Under the pieces are notes generated by a model that had not been told where the DNA came from, did no database searches, and saw only the letters and a list, made by a program, of their open reading frames with translations. Below, in pieces: positions 1 to 8,500 of a DNA stretch of 13,488 bases. This stretch comes from CAZUHK01 sp964620345 (GTDB lineage: Bacteria; Planctomycetota; Phycisphaerae; Phycisphaerales; Zrk34): contig CAZUHK010000079.1 of NCBI GenBank assembly GCA_964620345.1, positions 1 to 13,488 of the forward strand, written 5' to 3'. Position 1 is the stretch's first letter, and each line of letters starts with the position of its first letter. The position numbers and the translations under genes are program-made.

Positions 1-798
1 GTCGCGTTGGGTCTGCACGATGCGGGCATCGGGGTAGACATCGAACAGGTGGCCGAAGCAGTTGAGGTGGGCCGGGCCCTTGAGCAGCCAGTAGCCGCCG
101 CCGCGGCGTTGCTGGTGGAGCTGGAGTTGTTGCTTGTGAAGCTGATAGGCCTGGACGAAACGTTCATCGGGCGCGTGCCAGAGCCAGTCGAGGTAGCGCG
201 GCATGGCGGCGATCAGCGGCAGGATCCATGTGGTCAGCGTGCGCAGCAGCAGCACGATGTCTTCCTCCGGGCCGGTGGGGCGCAGCTCGTGGATGCTTGG
301 CATCTCGGGCATCAGGTAATTGACCACGGCGTGATCGATGCGCACCTTCGCGATGCGTCGACAGGCGGTCAGCGGGCGTTGGGGGGGGTGGCCGGCCTCC
401 CAGACCATGAGCGGGCGGGCCGCGGGGTTGGCGGCCATGAGTCGGTACAGCAGCGTCGTGCCGGTACGCGGGCCGCCGATGATGAACACCGGCCGCTCGA
501 TGCGTTGGGCCTGCACGTCCGGGCGGCTGGCATGGGCATGGGTGACCCGCATGCGCATCTGGATCAGGCCGGTGACCAGCTTGTCCATCACCCCGTGGCC
601 GAACGGTGAGAGGCCGGCGTGGTCGTTGAAGTCCTCGGCCATGCGGGCGAGCTGTTCGTCGATCGGGCCGATGCCGGTGTCGCTCAAGCCGGTGCGGCGG
701 CGGGCGCGGTCGAGCCAGCGCTGCGGGTCGTGCGCCGGCCGGGCACGGCGCCGGCCCAGCGCATTGAGCACGCGGATCGGCAGGCGGTGGGGCGGCAT
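1..798 (-). CDS. PAPS-dependent sulfotransferase, C-terminus cut by window edge
   Basis: This is the first 266 codons of a gene running off the left edge, open throughout. Its likely role is transfer of a sulfo group from PAPS to a hydroxyl. Seen: an N-terminal helical region (about 30-100) with a GLSPFG segment like those of the large bacterial sulfotransferase family (Sulfotransfer_3 type). The 5'-phosphosulfate loop FIIGGPRTGTTLL lies at 105-117, followed by a WE pair at 133-134, an H-x(8)-EE stretch at 170-179, WLLKGPAHL at 237-245 and DARIVQTQRD at 257-266, which fits the 3'-phosphate-binding region. The ATG at 798 is chosen because it begins a family-like N-terminus; in-frame GTGs at 807 and 816 are alternatives, and no clear Shine-Dalgarno is seen. 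It starts 25 bases after the subunit 2 stop, so it is probably co-transcribed and tailors the synthase product. No signal peptide is visible. The acceptor is unknown. Confidence 0.88.
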   Translation of the reverse strand, partial: MPPHRLPIRVLNALGRRRARPAHDPQRWLDRARRRTGLSDTGIGPIDEQLARMAEDFNDHAGLSPFGHGVMDKLVTGLIQMRMRVTHAHASRPDVQAQRIERPVFIIGGPRTGTTLLYRLMAANPAARPLMVWEAGHPPQRPLTACRRIAKVRIDHAVVNYLMPEMPSIHELRPTGPEEDIVLLLRTLTTWILPLIAAMPRYLDWLWHAPDERFVQAYQLHKQQLQLHQQRRGGGYWLLKGPAHLNCFGHLFDVYPDARIVQTQRD

Positions 799-823
799 GG
801 GGGGCACGTCGGGCACGGCGGGC

Positions 824-3800
824 TCACGATTGCGAGGCAAGGGGTGAGGACGCTGCGGGCATCGCGGCGTCGGCCAAGGCGACCTGCGCCACGGCGATCA
901 TCCATTGCTCGCGAAGCATCGTCGCCACGCGGTAGCGCGTGCCGGTATCACGGTCGCGCACCGCGGCGGTGTCGTGGTGCAGTTCGGTCACCTGCCAGCG
1001 TTTGGGCCGGCCCGCGAGGCCCGTGCCCGCGGCCTTCGCCGCCGCTTCCTTGATGCACCACAGCCGCGTGAGCATCGTCGGGCGGTCGGCGTCGGCCAGC
1101 TCGCTGATCCAGCGCTGTTCGTTGTCGTCGAGCACCACGTCGGGATCGAGCGCTTCACCGGCGTCGAGCGGTTCGAGGTCGATGCCCACCGGCCGATCGG
1201 CGGCGATGGCGAGGGTCATCTGCGGCTTGTGGGCAACGCTGACGTGCGGCATCGCGACCGCGCCGTCGACATGGCGAAGGACCGGCCGGCCCGCGCTGTC
1301 ATGCTCGACGCGCATTTGGGCCGGGTGGATCGGCCGGGCGTCGGGCCGGTGGGCCAGGTGCAGGCGTGCGGCGTCCTTCGCCGCGGCGCGGCTCATCACC
1401 ACCTGCCGCTGGGCCTTGGCGTCGGGCTGGTCGCGGCGGATCGCGGCGAATTCATCGTGCGTGAGGTACGTGCGGCCGATCCAGTTGAGCTGGGCGTGGC
1501 GGAATACCACGGCCGGCAGCGCGACGACGGTGGCATCGCCGGCGCCGGGCGTGTCGATCACGTGGGCCAGCGTGGCGTTCCACGGGTCGCGCGTGGTCGC
1601 GAGCATGGGCCGGCTCCAGGGGAAGACGATGTCCTGCCAGCCGTCGACGCGCATCCACACGCCGCCGCGGCCGTCGCCGATCTCCATCATGCCCGACACG
1701 TGCCGCGCGGCGATGTCCAGGCGCTTGAACTGCACGCGGATCGGCACGCGCGTGCCCGGCGGCGGGGTGGGCTGGTACAGCTCGATCCGCTCGACGCCGA
1801 CCGGCAGCATGTAATAGTCCGTGCCGACCATGTACATGCCCAGCACCTGCCCGGCGCAATCGAGCACGACCGGATCGGTCAACAGGCGCGGCGCGGGGTT
1901 GCCGGCGAACAGGTCGGCTGTCTCGGGCACCACGGCGTGGCCGAACATCACGCCGTCGCCGCGCGCCAGGTCGCCGCGCAGGGCCGCGAACCGCGGGCCG
2001 TGGAACAGGTAACCGCCGCGGTACAGTTCGTCGGTCGAGGTCGGCAGGCGATGCACGTTCTGGGCAGGGGTGAACGGCAGCGTCAGCTCTTCGCGATAGC
2101 CGCGGGCGAAGCGGGCCCGGCCGATCGTCTTCAGCTCGCCGTCGGCATGGACCTGGGTTTCGACGATCACGCTGTCCTGGTCGCGCTCGATCGCGCGGGC
2201 TTCGAGCGTGAGGTCGACCCAGCCGGCCTCGGGCACGTCGATCCAGCGATGGGCGCGGATCGAGTCGAAGCCCACCAGCCCCATCCCCGGCGCCAGGTGC
2301 GCCCCGGCCTGGGCCATCGCTTCGATGGCGAAAGTCATCGGCAACACCGGCATGCGCTGGGCGGTCGGCTTCACGCCTCGTGCCGGCACGAAGGTGTGGT
2401 CTTCCAGGTATCGATCGTGCTCGACGCTCAGCCGGCGCACGGTCCTGATTCGCCGGCCCGGCTCGTGCTCGACGATGCGCCCGACCAGCGGCAGCGGCGA
2501 AGTCGGCGCGTCGCCGGCTGGGCCGGCGACCGGCGGCGCGTCGGCCGGCTGGGCCGCACCATCGTCCGCGACGAACGGCGGCCGGTACAGCGCCAGCGCC
2601 ACGTGCGACGCGGGGCGCGGCGGCGCCTCGGCCGGCCGGTCCAGGTCCAGCGGGCGCGGCTCGCGACACCGGAACAGCGCCGAGGCGTCGATCTTCATGC
2701 CGTGGGCGAACATCTGCCCCGCGGCGCGTTGAATCTGCGTCAGCGGGTGCTGATGTTCCACATCGGTCTCGACGCTGGTGAGGTCCGGTTCATCGAGCGT
2801 GGCGTTGAGCGTCGACGAAAGCGTGCCCCCGCCGACCTGCACGAACACCCGCGCCCCGTCGTCGTAGAGCTTGCGCAGCGTCTGCCAGAAGCGCACGGTG
2901 TGCGTGAGGTTCGACCACAGCGTCCGCCGCATCTGCTCCGGGTCGCTGTCCAGCGGCGCCACGTGCACCGCCGAGTAGATCGTCGCCGCCGGCCTGTCGC
3001 CCAGCGGTTGTTCTTCGATGAAGCCCTCCAGGTGCTCGCGCAGGATCGCCATGCGCGGCGTGTGGATCGGCGCGTACGGCAGGCCCGCGACCAGCACGCC
3101 CTGTTGGCGCATGCGGCTGAGCACCTGCCGCACCGATTCGTGCGCCCCGGCGATGATCATCGATCGCGGCGCGCCGTGGATCGCGATCCACACCTCGCCC
3201 ACCTCGTCGAGCACCGGCTGGAGCTGCTGCTCGGTGCAGGCGACGAAGCCCATGCGGCCCAGGTGGTGATGGGGGAACCAGATGTCCAGCATCCGCCACA
3301 TCTGTTGCAGCGAGGTGGGGTAGTCGCTCAAGCCCGCGGCCCACAGCGCGTTGACGTCGCCCAGCGACTGGCCGCAGATCATGTCCGGCTTCACGCCCAG
3401 CGCGCAGACCGATTGCCAATGCAGCCAGTTGCTCACCAGCAGGCCCATGAACGTCAACAGCCGATCGTCGGGCGGCGGCGGCTTCTCCAGGTCGGGCGCC
3501 TGCGCCAGCTTGTTGTCCAGGAACCGCGCGAAGCGTCGGCCCATGTGCCGGCGTGCCTCGTCGCCCACGTGCGGCGGCGGAACAAGCTGGAAGCTCGTCG
3601 GATACGGGTCTTCGGGGTGTCGATCGCGGGCCTCGGCCAGGTCGAGCACGACGCGGGCCGTCGGCCAGTGCATCGCCATGGTCAGCAGGTGCTCGGCGTA
3701 CTCGCCGTACACGCCGGGGAAGCCCATGCCCGGGAAGATCGCCGCGACCTTGCCGGTCTCGGCCGGGCTGTCCAGCCGCGGGTAGACCCCGTTCACCGGG

Positions 3801-5509
3801 TCGGGCTTGAGCGTGCCGGCGTCGAGTTGGTCGGCGATCTCCGCGAGCCGGCCGGCCAGAGCGTCGAGGGACGTCGCGAGCACGGCCAGGCGATACGATT
3901 TGTGATCGGCACCCAACCCCGCGGTCAGCGTGAACGCCAGGTCTTCCAATGCCCACTCGGTGCGATCACCCTCGATGAACGCCGCGGCGCGGCGCACTTG
4001 CGCGACCAGTTGGGCGCGCGTGTCGGCGGCGAACGGCAGCAGCTCGCTTGGCCGATCGACCATCGGCCGCACCGGCCGGGGCATCAGCACGCTGGTTCGT
4101 GATTCGACCGGTTCGGGCACCTCTTCGAGCACGACGTGCGCGTTGATGCCGCCGAAGCCGAACGCGTTGACCCCCGCGCGGCGCGGCGGGTTTCGCGGGT
4201 CGTTGATCCACGGCCGGGCGGTGGTGTTCACGTAGAACGGGGCGCCGGCCAGATCGCCACGCGGCCGCTCGCAGTGCAAGCTCGGGGGGAGGATTTTGTT
4301 CGACAGCGCCAGCGCCGCGCGGATCAGGCCCGCGATGCCCGCGGCGGGCATGAGGTGGCCGATCATCGACTTGACCGACCCCATCGCCCGCGTGGGGTAC
4401 TCGGTCGGGCTGTCGCCGAAGAACGCGCGGATCGACGCGAGTTCCGTGCGATCGCCCAGCGCGGTGCCGGTGCCGTGGGCTTCGAGGTAGCCCAGCGTGG
4501 CCGGGTCGATCTGTGCATCGTCGTAGGCGCGTCGCAGGGCGCGCTGCTGGCCTTGCGTGGCGGGGGCCAGCACGTCGGCGGCGCGGCCGTCGCTGGCCGA
4601 GCCCGCACCCTTGATGATCGCGTAGACCCGGTCGCCGTCGCGGGCCGCGGCGTCGGCGCGTTTGAGCACCACGGCCCCGGCGCCCTCGCCCATCAGCAGG
4701 CCGTCGGCCTCGGCGCTGAACGGGCGGATCATGCCCGACGGCGACATCGCCCGCAGCCGCTCGAACAGCGCCCAGAACGGCGCGTACTGCGCGAAGTGAC
4801 AGCCCGCGGCCACGGCCAGCTCGCACCGCCGGTCACGCAGGCGTTGAATCGCCTGCTCGACCGCCAGCAGCGACGAGGCGCACGCGGCGTCGACGATGTA
4901 CGCCGCGCCGCCCAGGTCCAGCCGGTTGGCCGCGCGGCTCGCGGCGAAGTTGGGAATGCTCGAAGCCAGCACGTCCGCCTGGTAGGGCGGGAAGGTGTGG
5001 CGCATCCGGCCGGACAGTTGCTCCCGCTGGGCCGGGGTGATCGCTTCGCCCCGTTGGACCAGGAAATCGAGCGTGCGCTCGATGCCTTCGACGCGGAGGT
5101 ACAGCTCGACCATCTTGCTCGATGCGTAGCCGCCGCGGCCGACGATCAGGTCCGTCGCCTCGCGCACCGCGTCGCCGTCGGGCACGTTGGCGTCGGCCAG
5201 AGCGTCGGCGACGATGTCCAGCAGCACGAGCTGATCGGCGTCGCCGTAGCGCGCGATGTTGGGCATCACCTTGTGCCGCAGCGGATCGAACCAGTACGGC
5301 TCGTCGATGAACCCGCCGCGGATGGTGTCGATGCGGCTCTCGTGGCCTTCGTCGAATTGCTGGTAATCGATCCCGCGCCAGCGGGCGGCGGGGCGATGGT
5401 CGATCGCGTCCACACCGTTGACGATGTTGCGCCAATAGCGGCGGACGTTGGGCGCGCCCGGGAACACGCCGGCCATGCCGACGATGGCGACGTCGCGCGA
5501 CTCAGCCAT
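824..5509 (-). CDS. Synthase subunit 2: KS-AT-DH-phosphopantetheinyl transferase
   Basis: This 1561-aa multidomain protein belongs to an iterative Pfa/Hgl/enediyne-like synthase. KS (about 5-465) keeps the full triad: C210 in DAACASS, H345 in EAHGTGT and H385 in SMIGH, so it is not a decarboxylating chain-length-factor copy. AT (about 585-930) has S715 in GQSLGD and H816 in YAPIHTPRM, both unlike typical malonyl-AT motifs. DH (about 1005-1300) is of the double-hotdog type, with H1038 in LEDHTF, an LFHGPRF segment near 1168 and D1217 in DPVVLDCAG. The C-terminal PPTase (about 1330-1545) has VGIDLEPL (D1444, E1446) and WCIKEAAAK (W1484, K1487, E1488), the Sfp-type magnesium and CoA-binding motifs. 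There is no ACP, KR or thioesterase, so it must work with subunit 1. The KS begins at residue 5, leaving no N-terminal docking extension. The start overlaps the preceding stop by 8 bases and has a GGGGAG ribosome site. Domain calls are firm; the product is unknown. Confidence 0.95.
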   Translation of the reverse strand: MAESRDVAIVGMAGVFPGAPNVRRYWRNIVNGVDAIDHRPAARWRGIDYQQFDEGHESRIDTIRGGFIDEPYWFDPLRHKVMPNIARYGDADQLVLLDIVADALADANVPDGDAVREATDLIVGRGGYASSKMVELYLRVEGIERTLDFLVQRGEAITPAQREQLSGRMRHTFPPYQADVLASSIPNFAASRAANRLDLGGAAYIVDAACASSLLAVEQAIQRLRDRRCELAVAAGCHFAQYAPFWALFERLRAMSPSGMIRPFSAEADGLLMGEGAGAVVLKRADAAARDGDRVYAIIKGAGSASDGRAADVLAPATQGQQRALRRAYDDAQIDPATLGYLEAHGTGTALGDRTELASIRAFFGDSPTEYPTRAMGSVKSMIGHLMPAAGIAGLIRAALALSNKILPPSLHCERPRGDLAGAPFYVNTTARPWINDPRNPPRRAGVNAFGFGGINAHVVLEEVPEPVESRTSVLMPRPVRPMVDRPSELLPFAADTRAQLVAQVRRAAAFIEGDRTEWALEDLAFTLTAGLGADHKSYRLAVLATSLDALAGRLAEIADQLDAGTLKPDPVNGVYPRLDSPAETGKVAAIFPGMGFPGVYGEYAEHLLTMAMHWPTARVVLDLAEARDRHPEDPYPTSFQLVPPPHVGDEARRHMGRRFARFLDNKLAQAPDLEKPPPPDDRLLTFMGLLVSNWLHWQSVCALGVKPDMICGQSLGDVNALWAAGLSDYPTSLQQMWRMLDIWFPHHHLGRMGFVACTEQQLQPVLDEVGEVWIAIHGAPRSMIIAGAHESVRQVLSRMRQQGVLVAGLPYAPIHTPRMAILREHLEGFIEEQPLGDRPAATIYSAVHVAPLDSDPEQMRRTLWSNLTHTVRFWQTLRKLYDDGARVFVQVGGGTLSSTLNATLDEPDLTSVETDVEHQHPLTQIQRAAGQMFAHGMKIDASALFRCREPRPLDLDRPAEAPPRPASHVALALYRPPFVADDGAAQPADAPPVAGPAGDAPTSPLPLVGRIVEHEPGRRIRTVRRLSVEHDRYLEDHTFVPARGVKPTAQRMPVLPMTFAIEAMAQAGAHLAPGMGLVGFDSIRAHRWIDVPEAGWVDLTLEARAIERDQDSVIVETQVHADGELKTIGRARFARGYREELTLPFTPAQNVHRLPTSTDELYRGGYLFHGPRFAALRGDLARGDGVMFGHAVVPETADLFAGNPAPRLLTDPVVLDCAGQVLGMYMVGTDYYMLPVGVERIELYQPTPPPGTRVPIRVQFKRLDIAARHVSGMMEIGDGRGGVWMRVDGWQDIVFPWSRPMLATTRDPWNATLAHVIDTPGAGDATVVALPAVVFRHAQLNWIGRTYLTHDEFAAIRRDQPDAKAQRQVVMSRAAAKDAARLHLAHRPDARPIHPAQMRVEHDSAGRPVLRHVDGAVAMPHVSVAHKPQMTLAIAADRPVGIDLEPLDAGEALDPDVVLDDNEQRWISELADADRPTMLTRLWCIKEAAAKAAGTGLAGRPKRWQVTELHHDTAAVRDRDTGTRYRVATMLREQWMIAVAQVALADAAMPAASSPLASQS

Positions 5510-8500
5510 GGCCGCCGCTCCCCGCGGCGACGCCGGCGGCCCGGTCGGCCGGCGGGGCCGACGCCTGCTGCAACGCGCGCGCGGTGCAGGCCAGCACGAC
5601 CTGCGGCGGCGCCGCGCCGTTGCAGCACAATTCGGCGCAGAACGCCTCGGCCCCGCGCTCGGGCTGGATCAACTCGATGCCACGCCGGGCGTAGGCCGTC
5701 TTCAGGCCATCGCTGACCATGCCCGCGTCCCACGGGCCCCAGTTGATCGCCACCACCCGCCCCGGCCAGGCGCGGTCCAGCCGGCGGGCCAGCGCGTTGA
5801 GGCACTCGTTCGCCGCGGCGTAGTCGCTCTGACCGGCGTTGCCGAAACGACCGGCGACCGATGCGAACAGCGCCAAGTGCTTGAGCGAATCCGGCCGCAG
5901 CTTCCGCGCCAGCACCAGCGCCGGCGTGACCTTGCTGGCGAACACATCGGCCACCGCGTCGGCGGTCTTGCTGTGCACCGGCCCGTCGCGAAGCTGGCCG
6001 GCGCCGTGGATCACCACGTCGATGCGGCCGTGCTTGTCGTACACCGCATCGAGCCATTGGGCGAATCGCCCGGCGTCGCTGATGTCCAGCGCGTGGTACT
6101 CGACCGCGCTGCCGGCGGCGCGGATCGCGTCGAGGTTCGCCCGCACCTCGCGGGCCCGCATCAGCCGCGAGACCGCGGCCTCAATCGCCGGGGGCTGGGG
6201 GCGAGAGCCGGCGTCGGCGGCGCGGCGGATCAGCGCCGCCCGCAGCGCCGCGGCGTCGGTCAGGTCGCGTACCCCGGCCGGCTCGGCCGCGGCGTCGGTC
6301 AGCGGCGTGCGCCCGACGATCAGCATCGTCGCGCCGGTTCGTTCGGCGAGCCGGCGGAGGATGTGCGCGGTGATGCCCCGTGCCCCGCCGGTCGCAAGCA
6401 CGATGCTCCGGGCGTCAAGGTCGGCCCGCAGGGCCGTCGCGTCGGTCGGCTGCTCGGCCATGTCGATCCGCCAGCGCCCGGCGTCGTTGAAGCCGATCTC
6501 CTCCAGCGCATCGTCGGCCATCAGCTCCCGGCCCAGCGCCGCGAGCAGCGCTTGGGTGTCGGCGTGGGCGTCGAGGTCGACGTTGCGCACCCGCACGCCG
6601 CGCCACTCGCGCGCCAGCGACTTGAAGAACCCCACGCTCGCGGCCTGGGGCAGCGAGTCGCTCGCCCCCTCGCCCAGGCCGAACTGCCCGCCCTGCGCGG
6701 TGAGGTTCACCACCAGCCCGCCGTCCCGCTTGGCCGCGGCCTGGAAGTCATCCTCGAACGCCCGCGCCGCGTGCAGCAGGCGCGTGGTCAGTAGCTCGGC
6801 CTGGTCGTCGGCCAGCTCCGGATCCAGGCCGGTGAGATTCACCAGCGCCGCCACGGGCTGGGGCTGATGCTCGGTGATGAGCCGGCGGGCCTGGGTCAGT
6901 GAGTCGGCGTGGTCGAAATCGGCCTCGTAGCGGTGGGGGCCGACCTTCGCCGCGGCCGGGCCGTGGGCGAGGTGCGCCGCGGGCAGACCCATCGAATCCA
7001 GCGCGGTCAGCACCGCGCCGCTGAGTTCATCGTGCTGGCCGAGCAGGACGATCAACCGATCGCTGGCGATGTTCTGGCGCGCGTCGTCGAAGTCGGCCTG
7101 GGCGTCGTCATCCAGCGGGGCGGCGGCGGGCTGCAACACCCAGCGCTCGACGGGCGCGGCGGGGGGCGGCGGGGGTGTCGCGCCGCGGTCATCGACCGCG
7201 GCGATCTTAGGGTTTGCGCCGCTCTCCACCGGCCGGGGCATTTGAGGTTCGGGCACCTGCGGTTCGAGCCGCGGCGTGCCGTTGCCCGGCGCCGGGGCGG
7301 CGGTCGATTCAGCGGCGGCCGAACCGTTCGATGGCGCGGTCGGCTTCGCCGGGGCCGATGTGTACCCCGCGGCCAGCGCCCCACGCCGGCGGTCGTACTG
7401 GTCCACGATCATGCCCAGCGTCTTGAGCTCGGCAAACGCGGCCAGCGCCTCCTCCTCGTCCTGGTTTTCATCGATGAGCAGGTGGTGGTAGCCCTTGAGC
7501 GAGCTGAAGATCTCGATGACTTTGATCGAATCGATCCCCAGGCCCGACTCCAGCGGCGTGTCGAGCTCGAGCATGTCTTCGGGGTAGCCCGTGCATCGGC
7601 TGACCTCGCGGAGCAAGTCCTGCTTGAACACCGCGGTGGGCGGGGCCTGGCCGGCGTCCGCCGTCGCGGCGAGGTCGGTGGGCCTGGGCGCGGCCGGCTC
7701 GGGTGCGGGCGCTTGGGCTGGGACCGGCGGCGCGGCGGGCGCAGGGTCGGTCGCGGCGGCCGGCTGACTGGCCTGGATCGATGCATCGGGCATGCCGGGG
7801 ATCGCGGGGGCCTGGCCGGTCGGCAGCGATGAAAAATCATCGAACGCCGGCGGCGGCCCCGCGGGGTGCGCCGCACCGGCCGCTGGCGACTGCGACGACG
7901 GCGCAGGCCCCGACGCCTGGCCGGTCATCACCCGCTCCTGGAGGCGAAGGAACTGCTGCTGCAATTCGAGCCAGCGGTTCATCGTCTGCTGGAACTGATC
8001 GACCGATTGCCCGGCGGCCGGCGGGGGCACGGCCGGCGCGGTCGGCGTGGGCTGGGGGGGTTGGTCAGAAGCACTCATGGCGATTGCCTCGGTCTTTCGC
8101 GGTGTCGGGGCGGCCGGCGGCGGGGGCGACTCGCTCGGCCGCGGCTCCGGCGTGGGCTCGGCCGGCTCCTGGGCCGGGCGGACGCGGCTGGCGGTAAGCA
8201 TCATGTCGGTCGGCTTGATCTGTCCCTGCTGCTGCTCCCGATCCAGCAGCGCCTCGACGCCAATGGTATCAAGCCCGCGGCCGGCGAACCACGTCGCAAC
8301 CTTCACGTCCAGGCCCAGCGCGAAGCACCGGGCAACAAGCCGACCCAGCGGCAGCCACGATGATTGACCCGGATGATCCAGCGACATCGCCGCGTGCGGC
8401 TGGTCGCCCAGGATCCGCCCGGTCAGGCCGGTGAGGATCCGCCCCGGCCCGGCCTCGATGAACACGCGAGACCCCGCGTCGTACATCGCCTGGATCTGTT

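Noticed and set aside
905..4102. Open plus-strand frame of over 1000 codons opposite subunit 2
   Set aside because: It is the mirror of a high-GC coding gene. Its translation is Arg/His/Gly-rich with no recognisable domain, while the minus strand shows complete catalytic motifs over the same bases.
7385..7640. Tandem ACP repeats as in PUFA synthases
   Set aside because: Only one GIDSIK phosphopantetheine site was found in the two proteins; the neighbouring sequence is Pro/Ala-rich linker.
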